Source of the DNA: Eledone cirrhosa
Taxonomy: Eukaryota; Mollusca; Cephalopoda; Octopoda; Eledonidae
DNA: 64,000 bases
Direction: 5' to 3'
Assembly (NCBI GenBank): GCA_964016885.1
Contig: OZ024748.1
Span: 32,993,490 to 33,057,489, forward strand
Numbering within the stretch: position 1 is the stretch's first letter; the number at the start of each line of letters is the position of its first letter. Both the position numbers and the translations under genes were made by a program. This document shows, one piece after another, positions 22,962 through 34,410 of the stretch. The notes under the pieces were generated by a model. That model searched no databases, had not been told where the DNA came from, and worked only from the letters and a program-made list of their open reading frames with translations.

Positions 22962-22982
22962 GTTGGTTAAAAGAGGAAGGAC

Positions 22983-24425
22983 CTACCTGTTCGGCTCCTG
23001 AGGAACAGGTTGCACAATATCCATGGGCGTATTGGAGGGGTTGTTTGGTGGGGTGTTGTTCTGTGGGGGTGTTTGGTGAGGTGTGGGTGTCTTGGGTGTG
23101 GGTGGGGAAACGTTTCAAGAGGACGCGGTTATAGGGTCGAGTACATGTTTTCCCCACGTCCTCAGGAAAGTTCTCTCTTAGTTTTGCATAGGTGTGCATT
23201 GGGAGTCTTATCATTTTTAAATGCGGTTTGTTGGCCGCGCTTGCAAAGAATTGCCCTTCAGTTTCCACCGAAGGGTCTTTGTGTATTGTTTTTACTAGTT
23301 CTTTGTTATTTGTGTTAATGTATGTATACTGTTTTATTTGTGTTGTGTTTGTTTGTTGTTCTTGTATGTGCTTGCATTTTGTTGTATGTGTTATGTTTTG
23401 GGGTGGGGTGGTTTTTGTTTGTTCTGTTTGTTTTGTTTTTGTTGGTGGTTGTGTGTTTGTTTCGTTTATGTTCATGTGGTGTTTTCTTTTTTTTCTTTTT
23501 ACAGGTTAGAAGGGTTCCCCCTCTTCGTCACTATGTGCCGTTTCAGCTGGGTCCTCGTCCGTGCTGTCGGGTAGTGGTGTATTTTGGGGTTTTGTTGTTT
23601 GTGTGTGTTTTTGGAGTTGTTTTGGGTGGGACCGTGTCTTGTGTTGTTTATTCGTGTTGTTTTTGTTGTTGTTGTTGTTGTTTTTGTTGTTGTTGTGGTA
23701 GTGGTAGTGGTGGTGGTGGTGGTGGTGGTGGCGGTGGTGGTGTGTGGGGTGTAGGCAAAAGAGCTTTTTTTTGTCAATTGAGGACAGGCAGCCCTTAGAT
23801 GACCCCTGCTTGAACAGTAGTAACATATGGGCCTCCTACCCTCGGCTGAAATGTATACAAATGTTTCTCCATCGAGGGACACCCTCTGTGGTATTCTTGC
23901 TATTCGTTCTGGTCTCATTTGGACCAGAACCTCCACGTTCAAATCGCCGAAAACGTGTGGTGACTTCTCCTAATGAGAGTATTCCGTCCTCGTCTTCTAA
24001 AAATCCTGTTAGTACCCAGGAAATGCATGCATTTGGCCGGATTCCGGAGACTCTTATTTTTTGCGTTCTTTTCCCCAAGTATGTGGGGAAAAATGTGTGT
24101 AGCTTGGAAACAATTGGCTTGGAAACCAGTAGTGGGTTCGCTTTGTTTGGTGTTATCGTTATTTTTTTCCTTTTTTTCTTGGTTGGTGTTGTGACTATTG
24201 CTGTTGTTTGTCGTGCTGTTAATGTCATTGTTGTTTTTGTCTGCGTTTATGTGACTTTCTGGGTTTTCACCCATTTTTACAAATTTTTCTTTTAATTCCG
24301 TGTTTCATGTTTCTTTTGCAGAAGTGAGGAGGGAAGACTTAGAGCATTGTGCTTCTAGCTTCTCTGTATCACCTTTCTTAGGGGTCGTGGCTTTCGTTAG
24401 GATGAGATGTGAAAATTCCGTCCAT
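22983..24425 (-). pseudogene. LINE copy C ORF1 with internal deletion
   Basis: Begins at ATG 24425. The coding segment between NKANPLLV and IVSKLHTFFP is deleted at a TTGGAAAC microhomology (about 24110-24128), removing roughly 100 residues. The knuckle CYYCSSRGHLRAACP is present near 23830-23790. A CAA to TAA change stops the frame at EGEPF (23506), and the C-terminal block (from 23475) shifts frame near its end. Confidence 0.75.
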
Positions 24426-24463
24426 TTCTATCAGTTTGCCGTAATAAATTTTTTAATGTAAAA

Positions 24464-24484
24464 TTCGCCCCAAAAAGGGGCGAA
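24464..24484 (-). promoter_or_regulatory. LINE copy C 5' UTR hairpin
   Basis: Palindromic TTCGCCCC / GGGGCGAA with an A5 loop, equivalent to 10995-11015 in copy A. Confidence 0.6.
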
Positions 24485-24636
24485 AATAAATAAACTCAAA
24501 GTCTGACTATCCAGGCAAGGGGTTAACGTATATTACAGTACAAAAACAAAAAATCAAAACTCACTTTTGAGTAGGTATATCCAACTCGGTAGCCGAGCTT
24601 GTTAACACACGTCAACACACGTCTCTTGTATACGAC

Positions 24637-25165
24637 ATGTTATGTGAGATATTATGTGAGGTAAAGAATTTACTGTGACAATACAATAGTATATATAGAG
24701 TAATGTAAATGTTATGTGAGATAATTATGTGAGGTAAAGCCTTTACTGTGAAAATACAATAGTATATATAGAGTAATGTAAATATTAAGTGAGATATGTG
24801 AGGTAAAGCCTTTACTATGAAAATATAATAGTATATATAGAGTAATGTAAATGTTATGTGAGATATTATGTGAGGTAAAGACTTTACTGTGAAAATACAA
24901 TAGTATATATAGAGTAATGTATATGTTATGTGAGATATTATGTGAGGTAAATCCTTTACTGTGAAAATACAATAGTATATATAGAGAAACGTAAAGGTTA
25001 TGTGAGATATTATGTGAGGTAAAGACTTTACTGTGAAAATACAATAGTATATATAGAGTAATGAACATGTTATGTGAGATAATTATGTGAGGTAGAGCCT
25101 TTACTGTGAAAATACAATAGTATATATAGTGTAATGTAAATGTTATGTGAGGTAAAGCTTCTTCT
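24637..25165 (+). repeat. 72-bp tandem array 5
   Basis: About seven plus-oriented units; some have an inserted base (GAGATAATTATG) or small deletions. It leads directly into the pyrimidine tract before the exon-like cassette at 25207. Confidence 0.9.
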
Positions 25166-25206
25166 TCTGTCTCTCTCTCACACATTATCTCTTCCTATCT
25201 CTATAG

Positions 25207-25313
25207 AAAGCCAGATCCTTTCTCAACCATGAAACCACGTATTACTTGATGTCCTGTTTAGGGGTCACAAAATGTCAGATTTCTCTGACCCTATACTTTC
25301 GCTCATAATCAAG
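25207..25313 (+). other. 107-bp exon-like cassette, copy 3
   Basis: Same length and same acceptor-like (CTATAG) and donor-like (GTAAGATCT) boundaries as the other copies. Confidence 0.55.
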
Positions 25314-25476
25314 GTAAGATCTCCCTTAATTCATATCCTTGCTTTGTGTGGTAGGTGTTAGGAAGGGCCTCCAGCTGTAAAATACCAACAGTCCTCACCG
25401 GAGCAAAGCACAATGGGGGCCAACTATGCTAGACTTGACCCAGACTCTGCCTCCTTCACTGTGATTATCACCAGAA

Positions 25477-25812
25477 CTATCATCATCATCATTTTAAGTC
25501 CACTTTTCTCTGCTTCCAAGGGTGGGATGGGAACTGATTATGGGTTGATTTCTACAGCTAGATACCCTTGCTAACACCAACCTCATTTACAGTGAGTGCT
25601 GGGTGCTTTTTTGCCGTGGCACCTCCATGACCACTTTGCAGTGGAATGCTAGGGATGCCAGTCCTATCATCTCATTTCTACAGCTGAGTAAGCTGGAGCA
25701 ATGTGAAATAAAGTGTCTTGCTCAAGGAAACAACACATCACCCGGTTTGAGAATTGAAATCACAACCTTTCGATTACAAGGTTAATGCTCTAACCACTAA
25801 GCCATGTGCCTC
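25477..25812 (-). mobile_element. tRNA-derived SINE (family 2), full length
   Basis: Minus-strand tRNA-like head ends at GCACATGGCTTAGTGGTTAG (about 25790-25808). B-box region is at about 25752-25768. The tail has the CATCATCATCATTTTAAGTCC block on the plus strand. Confidence 0.82.
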
Positions 25813-25874
25813 CATATATATATATATATTTATATCAAGCAAGAATTTGTTGGTGATTCCTCTCTCTTCCACAG

Positions 25875-25956
25875 AATCTCTGTATTGGACAATAAGACTC
25901 AGGACAGTGTCTCCTTCATATGTTGGACTACCTCAACTCCAACGATCCTCTCACAG
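25875..25956 (+). other. Second exon-like cassette (82 bp)
   Basis: Bounded by TCTCTCTTCCACAG and GTAAGTACAT, excellent acceptor and donor matches. Its last part (ACCTCAAC...CTCACAG) recurs at 8617-8634. Open in at least two frames; origin unknown. Confidence 0.4.
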
Positions 25957-26145
25957 GTAAGTACATATCAATCAAAGGTGGAGGTGAACTAATTATCAAA
26001 GTACTTCAACATCTTTTTAACTGTTTTATCACTACAGGAAAAAAGCCCAGACATGTTCAAGAAGGCATTGATAGTTGTACTCTACAAAAAGGTAGCAGAC
26101 TTGATTGTGGGAACTATTGTCCTATCAGCCTACTAACCCTTTAAT
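25957..26145 (+). pseudogene. LINE reverse transcriptase fragment, second copy
   Basis: Encodes GGELIIKVLQHLFNCF, then KGSRLDCGNYCPISLLTL, matching the region before RT palm motifs of non-LTR elements. Same fragment as 8617-8824. An acceptor-like TATCACTACAG precedes GAAAAAAG near 26038, so part of the block may be intron-like sequence. Confidence 0.6.
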
Positions 26146-26254
26146 GTTCAAACCGGCCAGACTTCTCTACCTCTTTCTGTTGAAACTGGCTGTAACTGGC
26201 CACTCAAACTGATGTTATGGTATTGTTCTCAAAATAAATACTTTCAAAATCTCA

Positions 26255-26891
26255 TAGATGTGATATTATGTGAGGTAAAGACTTTACTATGAAAATACAA
26301 TAGTATATATAGAGTAATGTAAATGTTCTGGGAGATATTATGTAAGATAAAGCCTTTACTGTGAAAATACAATAGTATATATAGAGTAGTGTAAATGTTA
26401 TGTGAGATATTATCCGAGGTAAAGCCTTTACTGTGAAAATATAATAGTATATATAGAGTAATGTAAATGTTTTGTGAGATATTATGTGTGATACAGACTT
26501 TACTGTGAAAATATAATAGTATATATAGAGTAATGTAAATGTCATGTGAGATATTATGTGAGGTAAAGACTTTACTGTGAAAATACAATAGTATATATAG
26601 TGTAATGTAAATGTTGTGGGATATTATGTAAGATAAAGCCTTTACTTTGAAAATACAATAGTATATCTAGAGTAATGTAAATGTTATGTGAGATATTATG
26701 TGAGGTAAAGCCTTTACTCTGAAAATACTATAGATTATATATAGAGTAATGTAAATGGTATGTGAGACATTATGTGAGGTAAAGACTTTACTGTGAATAT
26801 ACAATAGTATATATAGAGTAATGTAAATGTTATGTGAGATAATTATGTGAGGTAGACCCTTTGCTGTGAAAATACAATAGTATATATAGTG
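26255..26891 (+). repeat. 72-bp tandem array 6
   Basis: About nine plus-oriented units. Its right end is AGTG (26888-26891), the target duplication of the Gypsy element that interrupts it; the interrupted unit resumes at 32744. Confidence 0.9.
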
Positions 26892-27594
26892 TGTAACGGA
26901 ATATTATATGTGGTTGTAACGATAAGTGGATGGATGGATGTAACTGTTGGTATGGTGGTTTCGATGTAAAGAAAAATACCAGGATTGTGTTGTTACAAAG
27001 TTTATTTTATTACAACAATATCTAATTTGAATATTGAATGATAAAATAATTGACACAAAATATTCATACAATAATTTGGTGGCTCTTCGAGCCACGTAAA
27101 TTCAAGTATCACAGAATACGATTATAATATGTGTAAACAGAAATGAATGGTGCGTGTACAAATGCTGGACAACCTATGAATTGCGTGTGTGCGGCGTATC
27201 AGTATATTTACTTATTTGTATTGCAGGAGTCAGCGATCAGCCAGGAAGGTGAGAATAAGTGGCAGACTGGTTTTTCGTGACGAGAGTTTAAAAACGACTT
27301 GTCTTGTCTCTATCCCACTTCTTTTCTGTCGGGGCGTGAACAACCCCTGTATTTATAAGAGTTGAAGTTAGAAGGATAGATATATCCTCTGAACTTTGGT
27401 TAGTCTCCCAAGGGATTAGTTTGCCAAGCGTAAACAAGTCAGACCTCTGACCTATTTTCTGTCAGGCGTAAACACCTCTGACCTGTGTTTTGCCTCTCCC
27501 AAGAGGTTAGTCTCTTACGCGTAAACAAGTTACCACGGCTTATCCCAGAGGCGGCAAAGCTCAGATTCGGTTTCGAATCTTCGCCGCCGTTATA
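26892..27594 (-). repeat. Gypsy 3' LTR
   Basis: Plus-strand ends are TGTAACGG and CCGTTATA, an imperfect inverted pair. It is about 703 bp and lacks a 19-bp segment (AGAAAGATGGTTATATCCT) present in the 5' LTR near 32579. Confidence 0.88.
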
Positions 27595-27596
27595 GT

Positions 27597-27614
27597 ACCC
27601 CCCCCCCTCCCTCC
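27597..27614 (-). promoter_or_regulatory. Polypurine tract
   Basis: Minus strand reads GGAGGGAGGGGGGGGGGT immediately before the 3' LTR, the usual plus-strand primer of LTR elements. 27615-28062 between it and pol holds no recognised gene. Confidence 0.75.
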
Positions 27615-28062
27615 AGTGAGAAAGCTAAGATTGAACGATCTAGGTGCATGTGAAATGAAGATAGGTATGACTAGGTGTGTTGTTGAAGAAAATCAGTAAA
27701 AATAAAAAAACACATGAAAGTCATTTACAAACAGGAGACTTGCAAAGCAAAAGAAATTTACACACAGGAAAATGTACGGTGATTTTACATAAAACTGAAA
27801 ATGTTCGTACGAAAAGTTTGTTGATTAAAAGTTCGTTCATTTCATAGAAACGGAAAAATGTTCTTTTGTCTGTTCTTTTGATGTGGGTGATGCACAGAGT
27901 TAATTGATTTGTGTGTAACAATAGTTCATGACCACAGAAATTGGCCGATTCGTTGAAACGTACAAATTAGCTGAAATGTCGACCAGATGCATAATTTGTA
28001 CTTACCCGATAAACTTGTACGTATCGCGTGGACCATCGGACTGTTCTTCCAGATTTGGTGTG

Positions 28063-31000
28063 TCAGGGTTGTGCAGAATTTGCTGTGTTTGTGTCGGGCA
28101 AAGTTATTGGTGAGTCTGCTGGAGAAACGGTGGGTACTGGTGGCAATTCCTGTTCTATGAACGCTTTTTTTAAACGATCAATGGAGACAGTATTTCGTTT
28201 CCCGTTCAAGTCGAGGACGAAATACTTAGGGCATTTCTGTATCACCTTATAGGGCCCGGAATACGGCGGACGAAGTTGCGATGGAATACCGTCATTTCTA
28301 ACGAAAACATGCGTCCATGTATCGATGTCTTTTGGTATGTGTGAAGTAACGTGCTGTTGTTTAGGGGCTGAAGGAGACAGATGCGACATCGATGACCGTA
28401 AACGGTGCACATATTTTGTAGGGTCTGGAAGTTCTTGTGGCGAAACAGGAGCAATCATTTGTCCGGGTAGAGTGAGTACGGTGCCATACACCATTTCAGC
28501 CGGAGAATGTCCGACTCCCTCCTTAACAGTGGAACAAATACCAAGAAGAATGAGTGGGAGGTATTCAAACCAGTTAGTGGAGTCTTCGTAAGCCTTGATA
28601 GATGATTTTAGCTGGCGGTGTAAGCGTTCTACCATGCCGTTAGCGACAGGGTGATATGCTGTTGTACGGATGTGTTTGCACCCGAGGAGACGAGTCAGCT
28701 CGGTAAATAGGTGCGAATCGAACTGACGTCCTCTATCCCTAGTGATGGTCGCGGGTGTGCCGAAACGCAAAACCCAGTGAAACACTAGCGTTTTGGCGAC
28801 AGTTTCCGCAGTAATATCCGTCAGGGGAAAAGCTTCTGCCCAGCGAGAAAATCGGTCAACACAGGTGAGAAGATGAGTGTAGTTGTGAGAAGGAGGCAAA
28901 GGTCCAACGATGTCTATATGCACATGTTGGAACCGTGCATCAGGTGTTGCGAAAGAACCGATTGGGGCTTTGATGTGCCGGTGAATTTTTTCGCCTTCTG
29001 GCACGCGATACAGTTCCTATCCCATTCGCGGGTGTCCTTGTTGATGTTGGGCCACACAAAGCGGGCAACCAACAGTTTCTGCGTGGCGCGGACGCCAGGA
29101 TGTGCCAGAGAATGCAGTGCCGAGAAAACGTTGCGTCGATGTTTCCGGGGCACGTATGGAAACTCCTGGCCTGTGGAGATGTCGCACCAAATATAACCCG
29201 AAGAAGAGGGCAGCGGGCATTCCTTCAATTTCAAGGATGATTTCCGGAGTTGCAGCAGTTCCTCGTCATTCTGTTGATCTGCTGCAATCTTCTGGAGGTC
29301 GATAGTGGCAGTGGTGTGGATTGCGTTAATCTCCATGCGCGATAGGGCATCAGCTGCTGAGTTGGTTTCACCCTTAATGTACCGAATATCAGTAGTGTAC
29401 TGAGAAATGAAGTCCATGTCGGACCTCCCTGGGTGAGTGTCGGTCTGACTTGGCATTGAACGCGAACACTAGTGGTTTGTGGTCGGTGTATATAGAGAAC
29501 ACACGACCTTCTAGCATGTGGCGAAAATGCTTGACAACAAGGTATGCTGCCAATAATTCACGACTGAATGTGCTGTACTTAGTTTCGGCGGGTTTTAATC
29601 GCTTAGAGAAAAAAGATACAGGTCGCCAAATATCGCAAGAGAGTTGGTGAAGCACACCTCCAACTCCGAAATCGGATGCATCAGTCAATAAACACATTAG
29701 GGCGTCACGTTTGGGGTAACTCAGCATTGTAGCCTCGGACAACATTTTCTTCAACTCAGCGAAAGCGGTACATTCTTTTTCGCTGAGCTTGATGTTTGCG
29801 TTTTTGGTTGTACGCTGCCGCAGCAAATCTGTGAGGGGTTGGGCTGTCTCTGCACAGTGGGGTATAAATCTTCTGTAGAAGTTTACCAGGCCAAGAAATT
29901 CTCGCAGTTTGCGGAGAGATGTAGGTTGTGGAAAATCAATGATGGATTTGACTTTCTCCTTAAGTGGGCGAATACCATCTTTGTCAATGATGTGTCCCAG
30001 AAAATGAAGGGACGCAACTCCGAACTCACATTTGCTGGGGTTGATAACAATTCCGTATTCACGCAAACGTGTGAATAGGAGATCCAGGTGTTTCTCATAT
30101 TCTTCATCGGAGCTGCTGGCCACCAGTAAGTCGTCAATGTATGCGTATACAAAAGGTAGACCTCTGGTGACTGTATCGATGAATCGCTGGAATGTCTGCG
30201 CTGCATTTCGCAAACCGAAAGGCATACGCAGAAATTCGAACATTCCAAAGGGTGTTGTGACTGCGGTCTTTGGAATATCTGCGGGCTCAACGGGTATCTG
30301 ATTGTAAGCTCGCACAAGATCGATCTTCGAAAATATGCGAGCCCCGTGCAGTGAGCTAGAGAAGTCCTGTAGATGAGGCGCTGGATAAGAGTCAGGAACG
30401 GTGCAGTTGTTTAGTGCATGGTAGTCGCCACAGATTCGCCAGTTGTTCGACGACTTCTTGGGTACACAGTGTATGGGTGAGGACCAGTTGCTGCTGGACG
30501 GACGTATGATGCCGAGATCCAGCATGTGCTGAAATTCTTGTTTGACGGACTTCAGCCGGTCTGGTGGTAGCCTTCTAGGTCGTGCAGCGACAGGTGGGCC
30601 GTGTGTTTTTATGTGGTGTGTGACGTCATGTTTTACAGGGCAAGCGTTGAATAGTGGTCGAGTTACGTCTGGGTATTTGTTGATGATGTGGTTGTGCCGA
30701 GTTGTTGTCGATCGTGAAATGACTGGACTGACTGTGGCTGTCCTAGCGGCTATGCTGCGCACAGCGAGACCAGTGGAGTTGTCAACGAGTCGTTGGTTTT
30801 TCAGATCCACTAGCAGCGAGAAGTACTGAAGAAAATCAGCTCCTAAAATAGAGGTCGGCAGCTTAGCCACAACGAATACCCACTGGAAAGTGCGGCGTAG
30901 TCCCAAATTTAGTGTCAGGGACTGTTCTCTGTAGGTCGGAATATCTGAGTGATTCACCGCCTGGAGCCAGGCTGGTGTCTCTCTCCTTTTTCCAGGAACG

Positions 31001-31224
31001 CAGGAAACCGGGATGATGCTCACTTCAGCACCGGTGTCGACCAGGAAACGCGTGCCTGTGACGCGATCCTGAATAAAAAATAGGCGACTTTGGTTATGAG
31101 GGCCAGAAACGTCTGTCGCATTCAGTTTCTGGCTGTGTCGTTTCCCTGATTTGTTTTCGAAACAAAGGAACAGGGATGGCTGCACTTTTGCGCTTATCTC
31201 CCGAATCTTTGGTGGTACCAACAC
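28063..31224 (-). pseudogene. Gypsy pol: protease, RT, RNase H, integrase, with frameshifts
   Basis: Order on the minus strand: aspartic protease [15 protein letters not shown] (about 31045); RT with [10 protein letters not shown] (about 30435), [10 protein letters not shown] and catalytic YIDD (about 30140); RNase H with [12 protein letters not shown] (about 29680) and YTDHKPL; integrase HHCC finger (HPGVRATQKLL ... CIACQ, about 29100-29000); and DDE core with [23 protein letters not shown] and [18 protein letters not shown] (about 28910-28600). Frames change near 29410-29430 (end of RNase H) and near 28990 (between finger and core). The integrase ends at a stop near 28063. About 1,050 residues in total. 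Confidence 0.9.
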
Positions 31225-31975
31225 ATTTCTGGTGAATCTCGAGATGCGCTGGGACTTCTTGAGCGACCACCAAATCGGCGAGTTCGACTGTTGGACCGAC
31301 GCGTGGCAGGGTAGCCCAGTGACAAGGCCTGAATTTGTTGCATCAAGGCCTGTATCTGTGTTGCTTGCTGTGCCAGTAACTGGTGTAGATCGGGCATCTC
31401 TGTGGCACTGGAGGGCTGAAGGAAAGGATTGGCGGAAGGCACGGCTGGCGTCACATTCGCTATTTTTGAGTGCGGATGTGGTACCTCCATGATCTTATCT
31501 GCCAGCTCAGCGAGTTCTTCTATGGTGGTGGACTCCCTGGTGGATGCTAGTACAACTTGTGTGGCAGAAGGTAAACGCTGGAGGAAGAGTTGCTTGAACA
31601 TTTCATCCGGGAGTTTATGTTCACCCAGAAGCTGCTTCATTCTCCGTAGGAGTTGCGTCGGCTTTTTATCTCCTAATTCCTCCGATATGAGGAGCTGGTG
31701 CAAACGTTTCTGCTGCGACTCCGACGTCCGCTTAACTAATGTTCTTTTAAATGTGTCATATGACACAGAGCCTGGTGGTGCTAAAATGAGGTCTGGAACC
31801 TCATTCATAATCTCCGGAGACATCGAATCGATGAGATGTGTGAAACGGGATGCCTCGCTAACGATCCGGTTCGATGCGAACTGCGCTTTGATGTGCAGAA
31901 TGGTGGAATCCTTAATATAAATGCCGCCCTGACTGCCATTTCTGCTGCTGATGAATCTTCGTGTGCTAGAGACAT
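31194..31975 (-). pseudogene. Gypsy gag, broken
   Basis: Start ATG at 31975 (MSLAHEDSSAAEMAVRAAFI). A deletion or shift near 31905-31925 moves the frame. The capsid-like region then reads MSPEIMNEVPDLILAPPGS to [15 protein letters not shown], followed by a Ser/Arg-rich part and CWYHQRFGR. The remaining Cys/His of the usual CHHC motif are degraded. gag overlaps the start of the pol frame by about 30 bases in another frame. Confidence 0.75.
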
Positions 31976-32015
31976 TGTTTGTAGAGGATGATCAGAAGGT
32001 TGTGTGTCTGTTTTA

Positions 32016-32026
32016 CGGGGTCACCA
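32016..32026 (-). promoter_or_regulatory. Gypsy primer binding site
   Basis: Minus strand TGGTGACCCCG, 2 bases from the 5' LTR and complementary to a tRNA 3' end of the form CGGGGTCACCA. From memory, CsRn1-clade elements use tRNA-Trp; the exact tRNA was not checked. Confidence 0.7.
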
Positions 32027-32028
32027 GT

Positions 32029-32743
32029 TGTAACGGAATATTATGTGTGGTTGTAACGATAAGTGGATGGATGGATGCAACTGTTGGTATGGTGGTTTCG
32101 ATGTAAAGAAAAATACCAGGATTGTGTTGTTACAAAGTTTATTTTATTACAACAATATTCAATTTGAATATTGAATGATAAAATAATTGACACAAAATAT
32201 TCATACAATAATTTGGTGGCTCTTCGAGCCACGTAAATTCAAATAACACAGAATATGATTATAATATGTGTAAACAGAAACGAATGGTGCGTGTACAAAT
32301 GCTGGACTCACTATAAATTGTGTGTGTGCGGCATATCAGTATATTTACTTATTTGTAATGCAGGAGTCAGCGATTAGACAGGAAGGTGAGAATAAGTGGC
32401 AGACTGGTTTTTCATGACGAGAGTATAAAAACGACTTGTCTTGTCTCTATCCCACTTCTTTTCTGTCGGGGCATGAACAACCCCTGTATTTATAAGATTT
32501 GAAGTTAGAAGGATAGATATATCCTCTGAACTTTGGTTAGTCTCCCAAGGGATTAGTTTGCCAAGCGTAAACAAGTCAGAAAGATGGTTATATCCTCTGA
32601 CCTATTTTCTGTCAGGCGTAAACACCTCTGACCTGTGTTTAGCCTCTCCCAAGGGGTTAGTCTCTTAAGTGTAAACAAGTTATACGGCTTTTCCCAGAGG
32701 CGGGAAAGCTCAGATTCGGTTTTGAATCTTCGCCGCCGTTATA
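32029..32743 (-). repeat. Gypsy 5' LTR
   Basis: About 715 bp, nearly identical to the 3' LTR apart from the 19-bp segment and scattered substitutions (for example CGTGAACAACC versus CATGAACAACC). Confidence 0.88.
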
Positions 32744-32822
32744 AGTGTAATGTAAATGTTATGTGAGGTAAAGCTTCTTCTTCTGTCTCTCTCTCACACA
32801 TTTTCTCTTCCTATCTGTCTAG

Positions 32823-32929
32823 AAAGCCAGATCCTTTCTCAACCATGGAACCATGTATTACTTGATGTCCTGTTTAGGGGTCACAAAATGTCAGATTTCT
32901 CTGACCCTATACTTTCGCTTATCATCAAG
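32823..32929 (+). other. 107-bp exon-like cassette, copy 4
   Basis: Acceptor-like TGTCTAG and donor-like GTAAGATCT. Reads SQILSQPWNHVLLDVLFRG and on to SDFSDPILSLIIK without a stop. Confidence 0.6.
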
Positions 32930-33097
32930 GTAAGATCTCCCTTAATTCATATCCCTGCTTTGTGTGGTTGGTGTTAGGAAGGGCCTCCAGCTGCAAAATA
33001 CCCAACAGTCCTCATCGGAGCAAAGCACAATGGGGGCCAACTATGGCTAGACTTGACCCAGACTCTGCCTCCTTCACTGTGTTTATCACCAGAACTA

Positions 33098-33367
33098 TCA
33101 TCATCATCATTTTACGTTCACTTTTCTCTGCTTGCAAGGGTGGGATGGAACTGATTATGGGTTGATTTCTACAGCTGGATGCCCTTCCTAACACCAACCT
33201 CATTTACAGTGCTTTTTTTGCCGTGGCACCTCCACGACCACTTTGCAGTGGAATGATAGGGACCCCAGTCCTATCATCTCATTTCTACAGCTGAGTAAAC
33301 TGGAGCAATGTGAAATAAAGTGTCTTGCTCAAGGAAACAACACATCACCCGGTTTGAGAATTGAAAT
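33098..33367 (-). mobile_element. tRNA-derived SINE (family 2), cut by LINE copy D
   Basis: Tail and body as in other copies. The tRNA-like head is cut within the B box (GAGAATTGAAA) where LINE copy D sequence begins. Confidence 0.8.
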
Positions 33368-34410
33368 CCGTCCTCGTCTTCTAAAAATCCTGTTAGTACC
33401 CAGGAAATGCATGCATTTGGATGGATTCCGGAGACCCTTATTTTCTGCGTTCTTTTCCCTAAATATGTGGGGGAAAATGTATGTAGCTTGGAAACAATTG
33501 ACGCCACAGAGTATTTCCTGGCCGTCAATTGATCCTTCATTAGGACCGTTATATTCCCATAGAGTGGCCCTTTTTGTATGAACGACATATCACTCCACAC
33601 ATTTTTTAGGACCAGCTCAATCTCTTTTTGGGATAATTGAGTTGGTTTCCTTGTTATGTTGGAAATTGTTCTGAAAGATATCGTTCTTAGCGTCGTGTCT
33701 CTTTTGATTTCTTGTGGGGAGGTGATTGTGAAGTCTCCCCTTCTTTGAAAGTTACATACTGTTTCGCTTCCTTCATCTTTTCTCTCAGAGTTGTAATGTC
33801 CAGTTGCTTGCAGGTTTGTGTTTTCCGGACCGCCTGTGCAAAGGAGGCACCAGTAGTGGGTTCGCTTTATTTGGTGTTATCGTTATTTTTCCTTGGTTGG
33901 TGTTGTGACTATTGCTGTTATTGTCGTTGTTGTTTTTGTCTGCGTTTATGTGACTTTCTGGGTTTTCACCCATTTTTATTTGGTGTTATCGTTATTTTTC
34001 CTTGGTTGGTGTTGTGACTATTGCTGTTATTGTCGTTGTTGTTTTTGTCTGCGTTTATGTGACTTTCTGGGTTTTCACCCACTTTCTTTTGCAGAAGTGA
34101 GGAGGGAAGACTTAGAGCCTTGTGCTTCTAGCTTCTCTGTATCACCTTTCTTAGGGGGCGTGGCTTTCACGTTAGGATGAGATGTGAAAATTCCGTCCAT
34201 TTCTATTAGTTTGACGTAATAAGTTTTTAACTGGAAAATTCGCCCCAAAAAGGGGCGAAAATAAATAAACTCAAAGTTTGACGACCAAGGCAAGGGGTTA
34301 ACGTATATTACAGTATAAAAAAATTAATCAAAACTCACTTTTGAGTAAGTAAATCCGACTCGGTAGCCGAGCTTGTTCACACACGTCAACACACGTCAAT
34401 CGTATACGAG
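33368..34410 (-). mobile_element. Non-LTR retrotransposon copy D, 5' portion only
   Basis: Starts on the minus strand at the CGTATACGAG end next to the 72-bp repeat (34411) and covers the 5' UTR and about the first half of ORF1. It then joins a SINE at 33367. The ORF1 start ATG is at 34200. A 109-bp segment (TTTGGTGTTATCGTTATTTT ...) is duplicated in tandem at about 33869-34080. Like copy B it keeps the 5' end and lacks the 3' end. Confidence 0.85.

Larger units (their letters stand above)
19280..24636 (-). mobile_element. Non-LTR retrotransposon copy C (Tx1/L1-like), both ends present
   Basis: About 5.36 kb on the minus strand. The 5' end (palindrome mutated to CTTGTATACGAC, 24625-24636) and the 3' end (GGCAAATAAAGAAA, at 19280) both abut the 72-bp repeat at the same phase as copy A. 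It has an internal deletion in ORF1 (near 24115-24125) and several ORF2 lesions. All of ORF2's domains are present. Confidence 0.87.
26892..32743 (-). mobile_element. Gypsy-type LTR retrotransposon (CsRn1-like), with both LTRs and TSD
   Basis: Complete 5.85-kb element on the minus strand. It is flanked by 4-bp AGTG duplications (26888-26891 and 32744-32747) and lies inside a 72-bp array. It has two LTRs of about 0.7 kb, a PBS, gag, pol (PR-RT-RH-IN order, as in Gypsy) and a polypurine tract. The gag end contains CWYHQRFG, as in the CHHC-type gag of CsRn1 relatives. No envelope-like gene was seen. Several frameshifts make it non-autonomous now. Confidence 0.9.

Noticed and set aside
28325..28591. 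Plus-strand frames across the 28-32 kb region
   Set aside because: They are antisense to the clearly recognisable Gypsy pol and gag on the minus strand.
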